This document shows positions 33,938-45,131 of a stretch of 64,000 nucleotides of DNA, in pieces; positions within the stretch are counted from its first letter, which is position 1, and each line of letters opens with the position of its first letter. A model generated the notes under the pieces. The model was not told the DNA's origin and searched no databases. It saw only the letters and a program-made list of their open reading frames with translations. Location: assembly GCA_027924585.1 (NCBI GenBank), contig BSBM01000076.1, positions 4,354,501 to 4,418,500 on the forward strand, given 5' to 3'. A program made the translations under genes and the position numbers. Source of the DNA: Larix kaempferi (taxonomy: Eukaryota > Streptophyta > Pinopsida > Pinales > Pinaceae).

Positions 33938-34773
33938 GTACTAAAAAAAATCACATCAAAATCTATTACTGAAAAGAAGGATTTTGTTAAAACTTTAACT
34001 CATATGGCATATTAACATGGAACTAAATCACACAGACCATCTCACACCAAGTCTCACAACATTTTTTAAATAGAGTGGGACAGACAACATTATCGGAATT
34101 TAACGAACTCTACCATCATCATATCTCTTTAAAAATGATACACTAATCAAACATATAAGACTCGCAACAAGTAGAGGAACTCAAATCTATCATATAGCAA
34201 CGTGAAATCTTAACCGACTGCGGCACCTTGTACCACTTCAAAAATGACAGGGTAGGGCACGGGAAGTTACCTACCCTGATCACAGCGTGTAAGACAGCAC
34301 TGGCAACAACAAGAAGGCGAGGGGTGGAAATGGACTTGTTCTTTAGGCCGATCAAATACACCTTATTTCAATTTTAAGTATGCGAGGAGCTGTTCTTTTG
34401 AGCCAATCAAACACACTTATTTCAATTTTCTTATCCTCGGAAACCAACAAAATATCTCTCAATATATATTAATCTATTGTACCATATACTGCCGAAGCTC
34501 CATAAATTTGTGGTGTCACATACCCTCCTCGACTGGGTGCCATTCGTTGATCCCGGCCTACCTAGTTGTCGTGTTATTCTTCTGCATTTACATTCAAAAG
34601 TAGACAAGACAAGCTCATTAGATTTCAGGTGTCAGATAATGCGCACTGCACAATAAAAGCACCCCGACTGACGCACATAAGCTCAATCTCTTGCATTAAT
34701 GCAAATCATAGCCATTCGCCGATATTCCTCTACACAATAAAAATGGCAGCGGCAGCCCTCAACTTCTCAAATC
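33938..34773. other. Non-coding DNA with short direct repeats
   Basis: Two direct repeats are visible near or in it. CGGACAGACTTATA occurs twice about 24 bp apart (33870-33910). A roughly 45-bp unit near 34338-34376 (TGTTCTTTAGGCCGATCAAA) recurs near 34391-34432. No ORF of note. Confidence 0.45.
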
Positions 34774-34783
34774 TTTATAAATA
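34774..34783 (+). promoter_or_regulatory. TATA box upstream of candidate exon
   Basis: TTTATAAATA lies 69 bp before the ATG at 34852. A start site about 30 bp downstream (around 34812) would make 34852, not the earlier ATG at 34789, the first usable start. Confidence 0.4.
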
Positions 34784-34851
34784 CGAAAATGCGCATCCCA
34801 TCAGGTCTTTCTCGTACCAGGATTCGATCAGCGCTTTCAGAGGTCGACATT

Positions 34852-35109
34852 ATGGGAGGAGACATTGTTGATAGCATTCGCCGATGGGGGAAGCGGAGGT
34901 GGCATCGTCCGGACAAGGTGCAGAACAACAACAAGAATAAGGGAGAAGACAAATCCCCGTCTTCTGGCTCGTCGGTGGTTTCTTCTACTGAAGACGATGA
35001 AGCTGCCGAGTACATTGAAAGGCCTCTTGATCCTTCTACTATACGGCCTGTTCGAGTGCTCCCCGATAAAACTAGAGGAAGAATGACAGCTCCTGATCCC
35101 GATCGGAAG
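34852..35109 (+). CDS. Candidate first coding exon of an unknown host gene
   Basis: The 86-codon frame starts MGGDIVDSIRRWGKRRWHRP and continues with Asn/Lys- and Ser-rich, then acidic sequence (STEDDEAAEYIERPLDPSTI) and a basic end (PDKTRGRMTAPDPDRK). A donor-like CGGAAG/GTCAGG falls at 35110 after exactly 86 codons (phase 0), where GC content drops sharply. A stronger donor-like CAAG/GTATGT lies at 35232 in the same open frame, so the exon could extend to 35231. The frame starts at 34789 if the upstream Met is used. No domain is recognised and no downstream exon is visible in the next kilobases. It resembles no transposon protein. Confidence 0.35.
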
Positions 35110-36261
35110 GTCAGGCACACTGCTCTTCTTACATATGGATTCTCCTATGTTTTCAAATTTTTAATAATTGACTTTTGGGGAAAAATATGGGGCAAATATG
35201 CTTTCGAATTAATAAAACATCATGGTTTTCAAGGTATGTCTGTAGTGTCTGTTGAGTGTGTTTCATGGCAAACTTGCATTAAATGAGATCCTCAGATTAA
35301 AATTTTTGTGCTGATTGTTATGAGATTCAATGTGCTAAAGGAAATGGAATCATGGCAAGCTGAGATTCATAAGTGGTTGAGGCCACTTTTTAATCTTTTG
35401 CGTGCCATTGGTGCAAATAGTTTATATCTTTTGTGACTCCATTGATTAGAGAATGCAACCTGCTAACACCTTACAATCTAGATGAACACCATTTTATTGA
35501 TTTAAATAATTTTTTTTGAAACTTGGTTTTTCGTTTTACTTGGATAGGTCTTATGTCATATAACCAATTCATGGAGTCTGTAACCACCAATAGAATCCTT
35601 GATTTATGAACCCATGTGATGCAAGTCTGAGTGACCTTCATAAAATCCACCATGGTTTTGGAACAAAATCAAACCCAATTTGTCCTATTAGTCTAGAATG
35701 ATTTTTACCAAAAACTTCGAGACACATTATTTTATTCTGGGCTATGTGATATGGGCACATACAACAACAATGCTAATACCTACATACAAGAATAGAGAAA
35801 CCAAGAGATCAAGCATGAAAAGAAAAAGGAAATTGCTACTATGTACACTCTATTGTATTAGATATTTATAGAAATATAAAAATGTTGGATAGTGATAATT
35901 TTAGACCAATTCTCCTAGGTTCACAATTAAAATATACATAATTGATGAATAATCAAGTGGATCAAGTCACCAATAAATTATTTCCAATGAGATAGGAAAA
36001 ATACAATAGATAAAATGAGAAATATAAATTACAATTATAATGCATAGTTGAACTAAGTCCACTAGGAACTATGGGCCAAGTCTCATCAATTCCTACGAGG
36101 AAGTTGTTCGATATTTTTGTTGATGGTACCGGCTTTCTAGTGAAGGATGTCATAGTCTATACGAGCTATGTGTTGGTTGGAATGCTTAGAGCGTGAGCTT
36201 GTGCAACAAATGATGTTGGGCTTATAGAAGAAATGCCAATCTTGCCAAAGATTCTTGCTTA
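35110..36261. other. Non-coding DNA (possible intron)
   Basis: AT-rich, no ORF with family resemblance. It would be the start of a long first intron if the exon call at 34852 is right. Confidence 0.4.
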
Positions 36262-36501
36262 CTATGCAAAGAGAGCCTCAGCCTTTTTTGGCTTGCAAGG
36301 CATGGCAACTCTTTTGGCTTGCAAGGCACAACATTCATCATTGGAATGCCCATACCACATATGATAAGAGTAGTGTTTCCTCTTCCCTTGGCTAGTAGGA
36401 CTCATTGACTCTAGAGTAGAACTAATGGTTGTTGAAAGAGCAGAGGAAGAAAAACCATTCGTTGTGGGGGTTGTAGTGATAGCTTGGCAGTTGATTAGCA
36501 T
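36262..36501 (-). pseudogene. Retrotransposon gag-like fragment with zinc-knuckle remnant
   Basis: The 79-aa frame has a Ser/Thr-rich linker, then KRKHYSYHMWYGHSNDECCA. This resembles the atypical CX2H/CCHC knuckle (YCWXHGXXXHXSXEC) of some plant copia Gag proteins, with the first Cys lost. Neighbouring minus-strand sequence to about 36880 has stops and no clear domains. Confidence 0.35.
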
Positions 36502-36926
36502 TAGCTCACTTAATTTTGATCTTGGAAGTCAATTGAAAGGAATGATCCAATGAAGAGGATGGGAAGAGTTCCAACTCTACTCTAATATGAGGAAGCCAAC
36601 CTAAAACAACTCTAACATGAAGGGTATCTTTAGGATCTCTTACCTCTAGTTTGATGGAGAGTTTGTTGAAGTCCTTGATGAACTATTAGATTGTTTGTCC
36701 AGAAGTTTGCTTGAGTTGTAGCCAATGTGCCAACATCGCATCCTTGTACCAAGGTTATAAGGACCAAAATTATGAAGTAGAATTGGAATTGGTTATAAAT
36801 ATCCAAATTATAATAAAAGGATATAAATCCATGTATATCAATGTAAATTCCAACGATTATACACCAAATATGAAAAGTTCTCATTTATTGAACATGCAAG
36901 AGTGAAAGAAGAAAAATGACATCGAG

Positions 36927-37172
36927 TTTTTCTTTTAAACTCGAAATATATATCTCGAGGAAACTTGCTGGGCACTTCCCCTCATTCCGAGGATGGTACT
37001 TTGGGCAAACTGGATTCCACAAAAGCTTGAGGCCTTGTCAACAATCTCATGATAATCATGATATTCAACAATTGGTTCATAAAGAGTATCATGTCACAAC
37101 GTGGGATTTGAACTCGGGTGGGGAGGATGGCAATTTTCCTTGCAACCACTTGAGCTAGACCCACTTGATAGC
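36927..37172 (-). mobile_element. tRNA-derived SINE (246 bp), minus strand, with 14-bp TSD
   Basis: The repeat AAAATGACATCGAG occurs at 36913-36926 and 37173-37186. On the minus strand the enclosed unit starts near a tRNA-like head: an A box in GGTCTAGCTCAAGTGGTTGC (37160-37141) and a B box in CCGAGTTCAAATCCCAC (about 37116-37100), both close to pol III consensus. The far end is A-rich (plus-strand TTTTTCTTTT at 36927-36936). It differs in body sequence from the SINE at 29801 and so belongs to another family. Confidence 0.85.
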
Positions 37173-37186
37173 AAAATGACATCGAG

Positions 37187-37785
37187 ATATAAGCTTTGCT
37201 ATGCATATAATTGAAGTTTGGAAATAAAATAAATAAACATTGAGCCTCTAAATGGCCTCTAGAGTCCAAAAATCATTATACTATAATCAAATGAGTATAT
37301 ACTATATAGTGATTCAAATGCAGCTACAAGGTCTTGGCACGTAGCTTCACATTCGTCAAGAAGCATCTATCCACGTCAATCCCCATTATTTGGACCATTT
37401 CAACACCCTCTAGCTATATGTAGCCCAAGTTAAGGGTGCACAATTCTCCTTGGAAGGGTTCAATGGGAAGTTCCCTTGGTAGCATGCCTGCATCTGTAAA
37501 GCCTCTACAACATTTGGTGTACGGAATTCTTGTTGCTCTTTGCAAGTTCTAGCCTATAGACGCACACCTTAATGACTTGTGCATACACACCTTGATAGCC
37601 TGTGTGCATGGTTTGCATATGATAAGAATGCCAACAATCACCAAGATAGTTATTGATAATAGCACGTGTTGCAACAAGAGATGAACAATTACCAATAGTT
37701 ATGGAGCTGAACCATCTTTTGAAACCCAATGGACATTTTATAACTGATATTTATTTCTCAATATAGAATGCATGATACAAAATAG
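37187..37785. other. Non-coding DNA left of element X
   Basis: No ORF or repeat was recognised. Confidence 0.5.
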
Positions 37786-38791
37786 TGTAAATTTCCTTAA
37801 AACCCACTCTTGAGTCACAGTATGCAAGTTATTTTTTATTTTTTTTATAACCCCAAATATTACTGTTAACCACAAATGAATTTCTTCACAAATATTGCAG
37901 CAGAAAATAAATACTGAGAGAAATAGAACAACAATCACATCAATAGAGACACCAATATTTTTGGGTATGAAAACCCCCGGAAAAAACCAAGATGGGAAAA
38001 CCGGTGCAACAGTCTGAGGAGATATTTTTATTAGCAAGATATAGAATAGTACAATCCAGAAATCGATTTTACCCAACCTGGCAAAATCGTACAACTGAAA
38101 CTCACTAAGAAACCCCCACAAGATCATACTGCCCTCCTGTGTCAGCGTGTACAGCCTCTGCGTCAGCGTATGACCTCCCGCGTTAGCGTACGACCTCCCT
38201 GCGTCACCCGTACGGCCTCTGCGTCACCTATATGACCGCCTGCGTCACTCGTACGGCCGACCCTGCGTCAGCGTGTACGTCCCTTTGCGTATGCTTTTAC
38301 GGCCTCCCTGCAAACTTGTACGACCTCTTCGATTTGCCTCTGTCTCCCTATTACTCTTCGGATAGAAGTTCTTCAGTCTCACGGCTCACCCTCTGCAAAA
38401 CTCTCCTGTAAACTTTCTTTCTCACTCTCTCGCTGAAAGCTATGGGGAAGAAATTTGAACTGTGTGTCTGTGTCCTCTCCACCAAATCAATCCTTCTTTT
38501 AACTCAATGGCCAAGCGAAAACCCTAACTTCCCACTATGGATCAATGGATGAGATCCTCCAGTGAGATCAATGGCCAAGATTAGATTTTCCATTACTTAA
38601 ATTATTTTCACTTTAACTTTATAAAAAGTAACTTCATTAAGTCAATTAATAATTAGATCACATAATGCACTTTTCCTAAGTCTAATATTTGGATAAAGGA
38701 ATTAATCCATTTGGCTTCCTGTTTTATGTCTTCTAGCATGCAAGGACACATGCAAATGATAGAAGACCTTCCTTGTTGCCACTTTCTAACA
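37786..38791 (-). repeat. 3' LTR of element X (1006 bp)
   Basis: Plus-strand ends are TGTAAATTTCC and CTTTCTAACA. The polypurine tract on the minus strand (GAGAGGGAG, complement at 38792-38800) adjoins the right end. A TATA-like TTTTTATAAAG lies near 38617-38627 on the minus strand. A GC-rich tandem (38137-38330) lies in an otherwise AT-rich LTR. Confidence 0.92.
38137..38330 (-). repeat. GC-rich tandem of TGCGTCA-CGTACGGCC units in the X LTR
   Basis: Units of roughly 18-22 bp read like CTGCGTCACCCGTACGGC, with about eight diverged copies. The same array is at 57230-57440 in the other LTR. On the element strand the repeated core is TGACG(C), the recognition core of TGA-type bZIP factors. Whether it is upstream enhancer or transcribed leader depends on the unknown start site. 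Confidence 0.7.
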
Positions 38792-38809
38792 CTCCCTCTC
38801 AATGAGGAA

Positions 38810-39875
38810 GGGATTTGGTAGCAACCCCAACTTGTATCTGAACTTCACAAACTTGTGCCTGCAAAGTGCCTTGGTGAATATGTCCGTCACCTACTCATCT
38901 GTCTGAATGTACTCCAACTGAATGGTTCTTCTCTGTACACAGTCTCTCAGGAAGTTTTACTGGATGTCTATGTGTTTGCTCCGGTCATGGAACACTGGAT
39001 TCTCAGATAGGTTAATGCCACTCTGATTGTCACAGCGAACCACCGTAATCTCCAACTCACTCTCGAATAACCCTGAGAGCAACTTTCTTAGCCACATCCC
39101 CTCACATGCTGCCATACTGGCTGCCATGTACTAAGCCTCTGTCGAGCTTAATGCAACTGATTTCTGCTTCCTGCTGAACCAAGAGACGACCCCTGACCCA
39201 ATGCTGAAGCAACAACCTAAAGTGCTCTTCCTGTCCTCTACACATCCTACCCAGTCAGCATATGTGAAGCCTGCTAATTGTATACACCCATTGCGCTCAT
39301 AAACCAATCCATAATCCATTGTGCCTCTGATGTAGCGAAGTACATGCTTCGTAGCTGTCCAATGCACTCTCCGAGAGTCCACCGTGAACTAACTCAAAGA
39401 GTTGATTGCAAAGCTAATGTCTGGTCAAGTGTTGACCAGATACATAAGTGACCCGATAAGATGGCGTTACAATGTAGGATCAAACTCCTCTGAACTCGAT
39501 GCATCAATCTTCCTCCAGTTGGTAACTAGAGGCGTGGACATGGGTCTACAGTCCTCCATCTTGAATCTCTTCAAGTTCTCCATTGCATACTTCCCCTGAC
39601 CAATGAAGAAGCACCCATCTCTCTGCCAAATCTCCAGACCTAGGAAGTAATGCATCAACCCAAGGTCTTTCATCTCAAACTCTATTGCAAGATTAGACTT
39701 GTAGTCCTCAATTAGCCTTTCATCTCCTGTAAAAAAGAGATCATCTACATATAATACCAGTATGAGAGGTACCTCACTTGACAAAAAGTACAGGTTGTGG
39801 TCTGCCTCACTCTGCTGGAATCCCATCTCCCGTAGATAGCTGTAGATCCTCGAGTACCATGCCTGAGGTGCCTGC
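38810..39875 (-). pseudogene. Element X: RT (C-terminal part) and RNase H
   Basis: The segment 39826-39467 has MGFQQSEADHNLYFLSSEVP, the active site YVDDLFFTGDE, MKDLGLMHYFLGLEIWQ and [15 protein letters not shown]. The segment 39382-39131 has RNase H KHVLRYIRGTMDYGLVYERN, DRKSTLGCCFSIGSG and ALSSTEA. Further pieces run to about 38810: RCDNQSGINLSENPVFHDRS and the end block TDE-stop-VTDIFTKAL. Stops break both domains. The left border (39875) is the insertion point of element Y; the rest of the RT is at 53889-54430. Confidence 0.9.
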
Positions 39876-42325
39876 TGTTGATTAAGTTGTCATTGATGCC
39901 AACAGTTGAGTCTTGGTACCCCTTGTGGAGCCCCTGAGGGTTAGTGTTTGATTTGTGGTTGTCTGTGTCAAGAGGAGACCTTTTGACTTTGTCCAAGCCC
40001 AAGCTTGAAGCCCTTGGAGGCCTATGGACATTGGCAAAAGCCCTGGTTACCCATTGACTTTGTTGAGTACCCCTAAGTCTTTTCTTGGTTCCTCTTGAGT
40101 TCGTTGTGTTGATGATATCCTTATTTTTTTTTGAAGTGGTCGTAACTTTAGTATCCAAGCCTTTTGTCACCCTAGCCCTAACATCCATAAACTACAAGTC
40201 TTAAAAACTAAGTCTAAACTTAAACTTAAGCTTAAGCCCTAATTAAAGATTAATAAAAATTATTAAATCAAAAGTTTTTTAATAATTAAAATTAAATTTG
40301 AAATTAAAAAGAATTTAATAATTAAATAATTAATAAAGCATTAATTAAAGGATTGTTAAAAAGGTTTATTAAAAAATAAAATTTCATATAACATGTTTTT
40401 AATAGTTAATAAAATACACTAAAAGAATTTTAAAAATCATATAATAAAAGATCTTAAAATCCTAAATTAAATTTTAAAGGGGGACAAAGAAAAAGTACTT
40501 TAAATATTTTAATAGTAAAACTTACTTTTAAAATTAAGCACATTTTAAAATGCTAATAATTAAATAAATACATTAAATAAAAATTAAAGGAAACAATTAA
40601 GTTTTTAAAAATTCCTTAATTAAAGGATTGAGAAAAAGTGGTTTAATATTTAATTAATGAGCAAGGTCGCCCAAGTTTAGAAGAAAATCATTTTAATTAT
40701 TAAATGAAACAAATTTTGAGGAATAAAAATGATTTGAAATTATTTTAATCCTCCACAAGTCGGCTCAGTTTTAAGAGCACTGTTTTTAAGATATAAAAAA
40801 ACTTAAACTTAATACAAATTACAAGTCGGCTCAGCAAATTTTTTAATAATTAAATATAAAAAAAAAGGGGAGGTCGGTTGGCCTCAGATTTCTCACCCTC
40901 AACGACTCATGCAAAAGGATATAAATAGAACTCAACCAAATTCAAAAATTTGAGGAGTGCACTGATTTCTGTCTGAAAACTTCGTTGGTCAATTCAAGCT
41001 AAACTCCTTTCGGGTATAGTCATCATCTTGAAATTTTGTGGTTGTTAGGACAGAATTTAAGACAGCTAAAAGGGCATATTCAGCTGCTGCTGGAATTTAC
41101 AAAATTGGTTCACAGTCAACATCCTGTGGTCTGCCTCTTTCAAAATTTCATACACCTTCAGAATTTCGTGACCTCTTTCACAAATTCTGGGTCATGGTTC
41201 AGGAATTCTGTATCTGCTGCATGACAAACTGAACATTCTTCAGTAAGATGCTACAGCCTTCAATTTCAAGTAAGATCTCCCCTTGCTATTAATTACAGGA
41301 TAAGGTTGTTAAGTGGATGATTTTTACAGTTACTGTACATAGAACAACTCTTATGTTTCCTGTACACAGCAGTCAGTTATTCGTGAGTGCATCAACTTGA
41401 TGTCATAATTAGAAACTGTAAAAGTAAGCTTGCAAATAACCCTGTGTTGGCATGGTATTAACTGTATATCTTTGAGCCTATATCTTGTATGATTGTGCTA
41501 GCATGCTTTTGATTCTATTGACAACTTGACCAATCCCAGTATATGCTTATTTGACAAACTGTTTAGGAGTGTTGTAGTTAATTGTTCTAATCTACCTTTG
41601 TTTAGTCCTCTTGTTAGGAAGTCTCGGCTTTGTGCATGTTAAAGATACTAACCTTGTAATGCTAGCCAAAGAAATAAGTGTTCCTTGAACAAGATGTGAA
41701 CAGATATATAAGCAGCTTATGCACATAGTATTAAGCAAGTTATGTACAGGTGATGAGCAGAATATGCACAGAAGTATAAGCATGTTGTGTACAGATTTAT
41801 GAGCAGGCTATGTAGAGGTGATAAGCAGCTCATGTACAAATTGATTGGCAGATAGATACACAGGTTGGCAGTACAGATAAATACAGGTTGATGACGTAGG
41901 TAGATGGTTGGGAAACAGTGCAACTTTGGCATATGTAAAACAGGTCCATAGGATCTGTATGATTCTTCTTAAGGGTGGCAGGGTGGTGCTAGGGCTCACA
42001 ATTTTGTGAGCTGAGCTGTTGTAGCAGCTCGTCAGTTGCAGCTGACGAAGCCTAGGGGTTGTAGCCCCTTCCAGTTGTAGCTGGAGAAGTTGTATTAAAT
42101 TTGTAGCCCCAGTTGTTGCTGGGTCAAATTTTATCATAAAAGGCTTCCGTGGTTTTACCCCCAGGACTTGGGTTTCCACGTAAAAATATTGTGTACTGTG
42201 CATCTTGTTATCTTTCATGAATGTTAATGATATGCTGTTATGATTGGTGATTAGCAACTTGCTCTTGACTGAAATTTTTTAATGATTGGCAAATATTGAT
42301 TCACCCCCCTCTCAGTATTTCAACA
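39876..42325 (+). repeat. 5' LTR of element Y with candidate promoter
   Basis: It begins TGTTGATTAAGTTGTCATTG and ends CAGTATTTCAACA. A very AT-rich block spans 40200-40870. It is followed by GATATAAATAG (40918-40928), a good TATA box that would start transcripts near 40955. The 3' LTR has the same box at 52476-52486. Confidence 0.93.
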
Positions 42326-42339
42326 ATTGGTATCAGAGC
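42326..42339 (+). other. Primer binding site of element Y
   Basis: TTGGTATCAGAGC follows the LTR after one spacer base; it is complementary to the initiator-Met tRNA 3' end. Confidence 0.9.
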
Positions 42340-42378
42340 GGGTTCCTTCAAGAACAGTCTAATCACTGGAAGGAAATT

Positions 42379-44431
42379 ATGGGCAAGTTTGCCAAGCACA
42401 GTAAAAATGGAATACCCATGTTTGATGGGACCGGCTATACCTTTTGGAGTATACGAATGAAATCTTTTCTGCTAGCTCAAGGAGTACAAGTATGGCAAAT
42501 AGTTGAAAATGGATATAAAGTACCAACACCCCCACCAACAGATCCAGCTGACTTAGCTCGTTATGATACGAATTCAAAAGCCACGAACCATATTTCGAGT
42601 GCATTGGATGAATCGGTCTTTGTCAAAGTCATGCATTGTACTTCTGCTAAGGAAATGTGGGACAAACTCAAGACCATCTACGAAGGTGACAAAAAGGTCA
42701 AAGAAGCCAAACTCCAAACCTACAGAGGACAATTTGAACATCTAAAGATGAAGGATGACGAGAACATTGCAACCTATTTTCTTCGAATTGATGAACTTGT
42801 AAATACTATCAGAGGCCTGGGTGAAAGGGTTGAAGAATCAGTTGTTGTTCAAAAGATATTAAGAACGCTTCCCAACAGATTCAATCCTAAAATCTCAGCC
42901 TTGGAAGAAAGGACTGACTTGGATACTATGACAGTAGACCAGCTACATGGGACACTTGTGGCTTATGAAATGAGATTAGAAGATAAAGACTCACCTAGAA
43001 AAGAAGCAGCCTTTAAAGTTTCCTCCAAGCAAGCAATGAAAGACAAACAAGCCAAGAAGGACAATTCAGAAATAAAATCCAAATCAAAGACAGCATACCA
43101 CTTCAACTGCAGTGATGATTCAGATGATGAGGAGATAGCAAACTTCGTAAGAAAGCTCAAAAGAGGCACAGGTAAGTACAAAGGTAAGTTACCTCTTAAG
43201 TGTTTTTCATGTGGTAAAATAGGTCACTTTGCTTCAAAATGTCCCTATGCAAAAGACTCTGATAGTGATGATAGTTTCAAGAAACATAAGAAATATAGGA
43301 ACTTCAAAGGAAAGAAAAATGGAAGGTTTGCAAAGAAGAAAAGTCTCTACTCTAAAAGAAACACCAGCTCATCAGATGAAGATTCTGACAATGACTCGGA
43401 TAGTGATAGTGATTCGGACAGCAACAGTGATAACGAATAAAAAAGGGTACTCTTCATGGCTGTTGATTCAAAAGATTCAGATGAGATCTCTGAAAACAAA
43501 GAAGAATCCGATTCAGAAGGTGAAGTAGACCTGGAGGAAGAATTGATAAGTGCTTTGAAAGAACTGAGAAGAGAAAGGAAAAAGAATAAACTATTTAAAG
43601 GGGAGATACAGGAGTTACGAGAAAGACCTCAGATATCGGAAGAAGCAGATCAACTCATTCAAAGTCTAACTATTCAATTAGAAGAAGCTAAAAGAATTCA
43701 AGACAATCTCAGGAAACAACTAGAAGAAAGTATGAATGAAAGTGAGAGACTAATGGGGGAGATAGTGACTCTAAGAACTCAACTACAAAAGAAAAATGTG
43801 AGTCAAGGCTATGACAACAGTTCCAAGATACTTGATTAGATCATTAGTAATCAAAAGCCATACCTCGACAGAACAGGTCTTGGTTATAAGAAGCATAATG
43901 ATGAAGGTTCAAGTTCCAAGACAGCTGAAGATAAACCAGAAGTTATCAAAGACCCCGTCATCCAGGAAGTACCCATATATCAGCCAAAATAACAACCAGA
44001 ACAGGTTCCAGTTGAAAATCAACATGTTAAATTGACAGCACCTCTAAGAAGACCATTTCAACCTAGACAACCAACCTCAGAATGGACTCCAGTTGAAAAT
44101 CGAAGTTTCAGATGGGCAACACCTCCAAGAAGACCATTTGTTCCCAGGTATGAATATCCATTTTATGGTTATTGTTTTTCTTGCGGAATATTTGGGCATA
44201 AAGCGATGAATTGTATAAAAGGAAGATATGCAGAAAACAGAAACAGGTATGAAAATTCTAGATGGCAATGAAACAACAACAGTTTTTCTCCTTTGGATTT
44301 TGAAGTCGAATGCCAGAAATGCAACAACTTCGGGCATACAGCCAGGAATTGCAGAATGACAATCCCTCCTACAGGCATTAAACAAGTATCAACCAATCAA
44401 ACGGGTGACCAGCAAAAAGTATGGATCAGAC
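42379..44431 (+). pseudogene. Element Y Gag with coiled coil and three zinc knuckles, four premature stops
   Basis: The likely start is Met at 42379 (MGKFAKHSKNGIPMFDGTGY); the open frame extends upstream into the LTR. The Gag core (UBN2 type) shows YTFWSIRMKSFLLAQG, KEMWDKLKTIYEGD and KILRTLPNRFNPKISALEE. One knuckle, CFSCGKIGHFASKC, lies near 43201. After a stop at 43438 the same frame continues with a Glu-rich coiled coil (43456-43839), then stops near 43837, 43990 and 44269. Two more knuckles follow: CFSCGIFGHKAMNC (about 44179) and CQKCNNFGHTARNC (about 44313). All pieces share one frame with pol, so only stop codons interrupt it. The hAT element enters at 44432. Confidence 0.88.
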
Positions 44432-44442
44432 CAATGCTGTTG

Positions 44443-44535
44443 GGAGCGGGGAGTGGGAGCGGGGAGTGGGAGCGGGAGCGAAAAGCGAAATTTTCAAAAG
44501 CTTCCGTTTCGGGAGCGTTTTCGGGAGCGTTTTTT
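44443..44535. repeat. Left subterminal GGGAGCG repeats of the hAT element
   Basis: GGGAGCG or GGAGTGG occurs at least seven times within about 90 bp of the left end (for example GGGAGCGGGGAGTGGGAGCG near 44442-44461, and GGGAGCG near 44510 and 44524). Such clusters are typical transposase binding regions of hAT elements. Confidence 0.7.
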
Positions 44536-44924
44536 ATATAATATATATTTTAATATATTTTGATGCATATAAATTAAAAAAAACATGTATTATGCCAAAT
44601 TAGCTATAGAAAACATCAAAACATAGAATCTAGATATTCATATAACCATTTAGTACACATTGATGATTGATATAACATTAATGATTAATCATCTCGTCTT
44701 CTAGATTCTAGGAGCTATAACTTATAACATTTTCATTAAATAAGCATCATCAAATCATCAATCATCAATCATCAACAACATCAACCTTCAAATTTCAACA
44801 TATAATATTTGCCATCAAACTAGGCCATAATGTTTACAAAATAGGCCAAGCCGCCAACCGCCAAAATAAACATGAAAATGAAGTACAAAGTACAAAGTAC
44901 AAAGTACAAACTACTATGATTCTA

Positions 44925-45131
44925 CTAAGCTTTCCGCTTGCCACGAGTAACTTCCAATTTCTTTTCTCGTGTTCTAGGTGGAATAGGTGCTGGTGGAAGT
45001 GATCGTGGAACATGAGTAGAAGATGTGTGGCCCCCGCGGGCTGAAATTGGACGTTGTGAAGCTAAAGGCAAAACTCCTGCATCCGGAAAGCTGCTTCTGC
45101 TTGGGGGTGGCATCTCTGTATGGGTAGTCTA
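44925..45131 (-). pseudogene. Possible C-terminal tail of the transposase after a TAG stop
   Basis: The transposase frame ends at TAG (45131-45129). The same frame then stays open for about 67 codons, Pro/Ser-rich, ending in a basic cluster (RTREKKLEVTRGKRKA) that resembles a nuclear localisation signal. Either the TAG is a recent premature stop or the tail is ordinary 3' UTR; the basic end favours the former weakly. Confidence 0.4.

Noticed and set aside
36982-37269. A 95-aa minus-strand ORF as a gene
   Set aside because: It runs through the SINE and its TSD; SINEs do not code.
42286-42378. Gag of element Y starting at 42286
   Set aside because: This Met lies inside the LTR and upstream of the primer binding site; the Met at 42379 fits the family.
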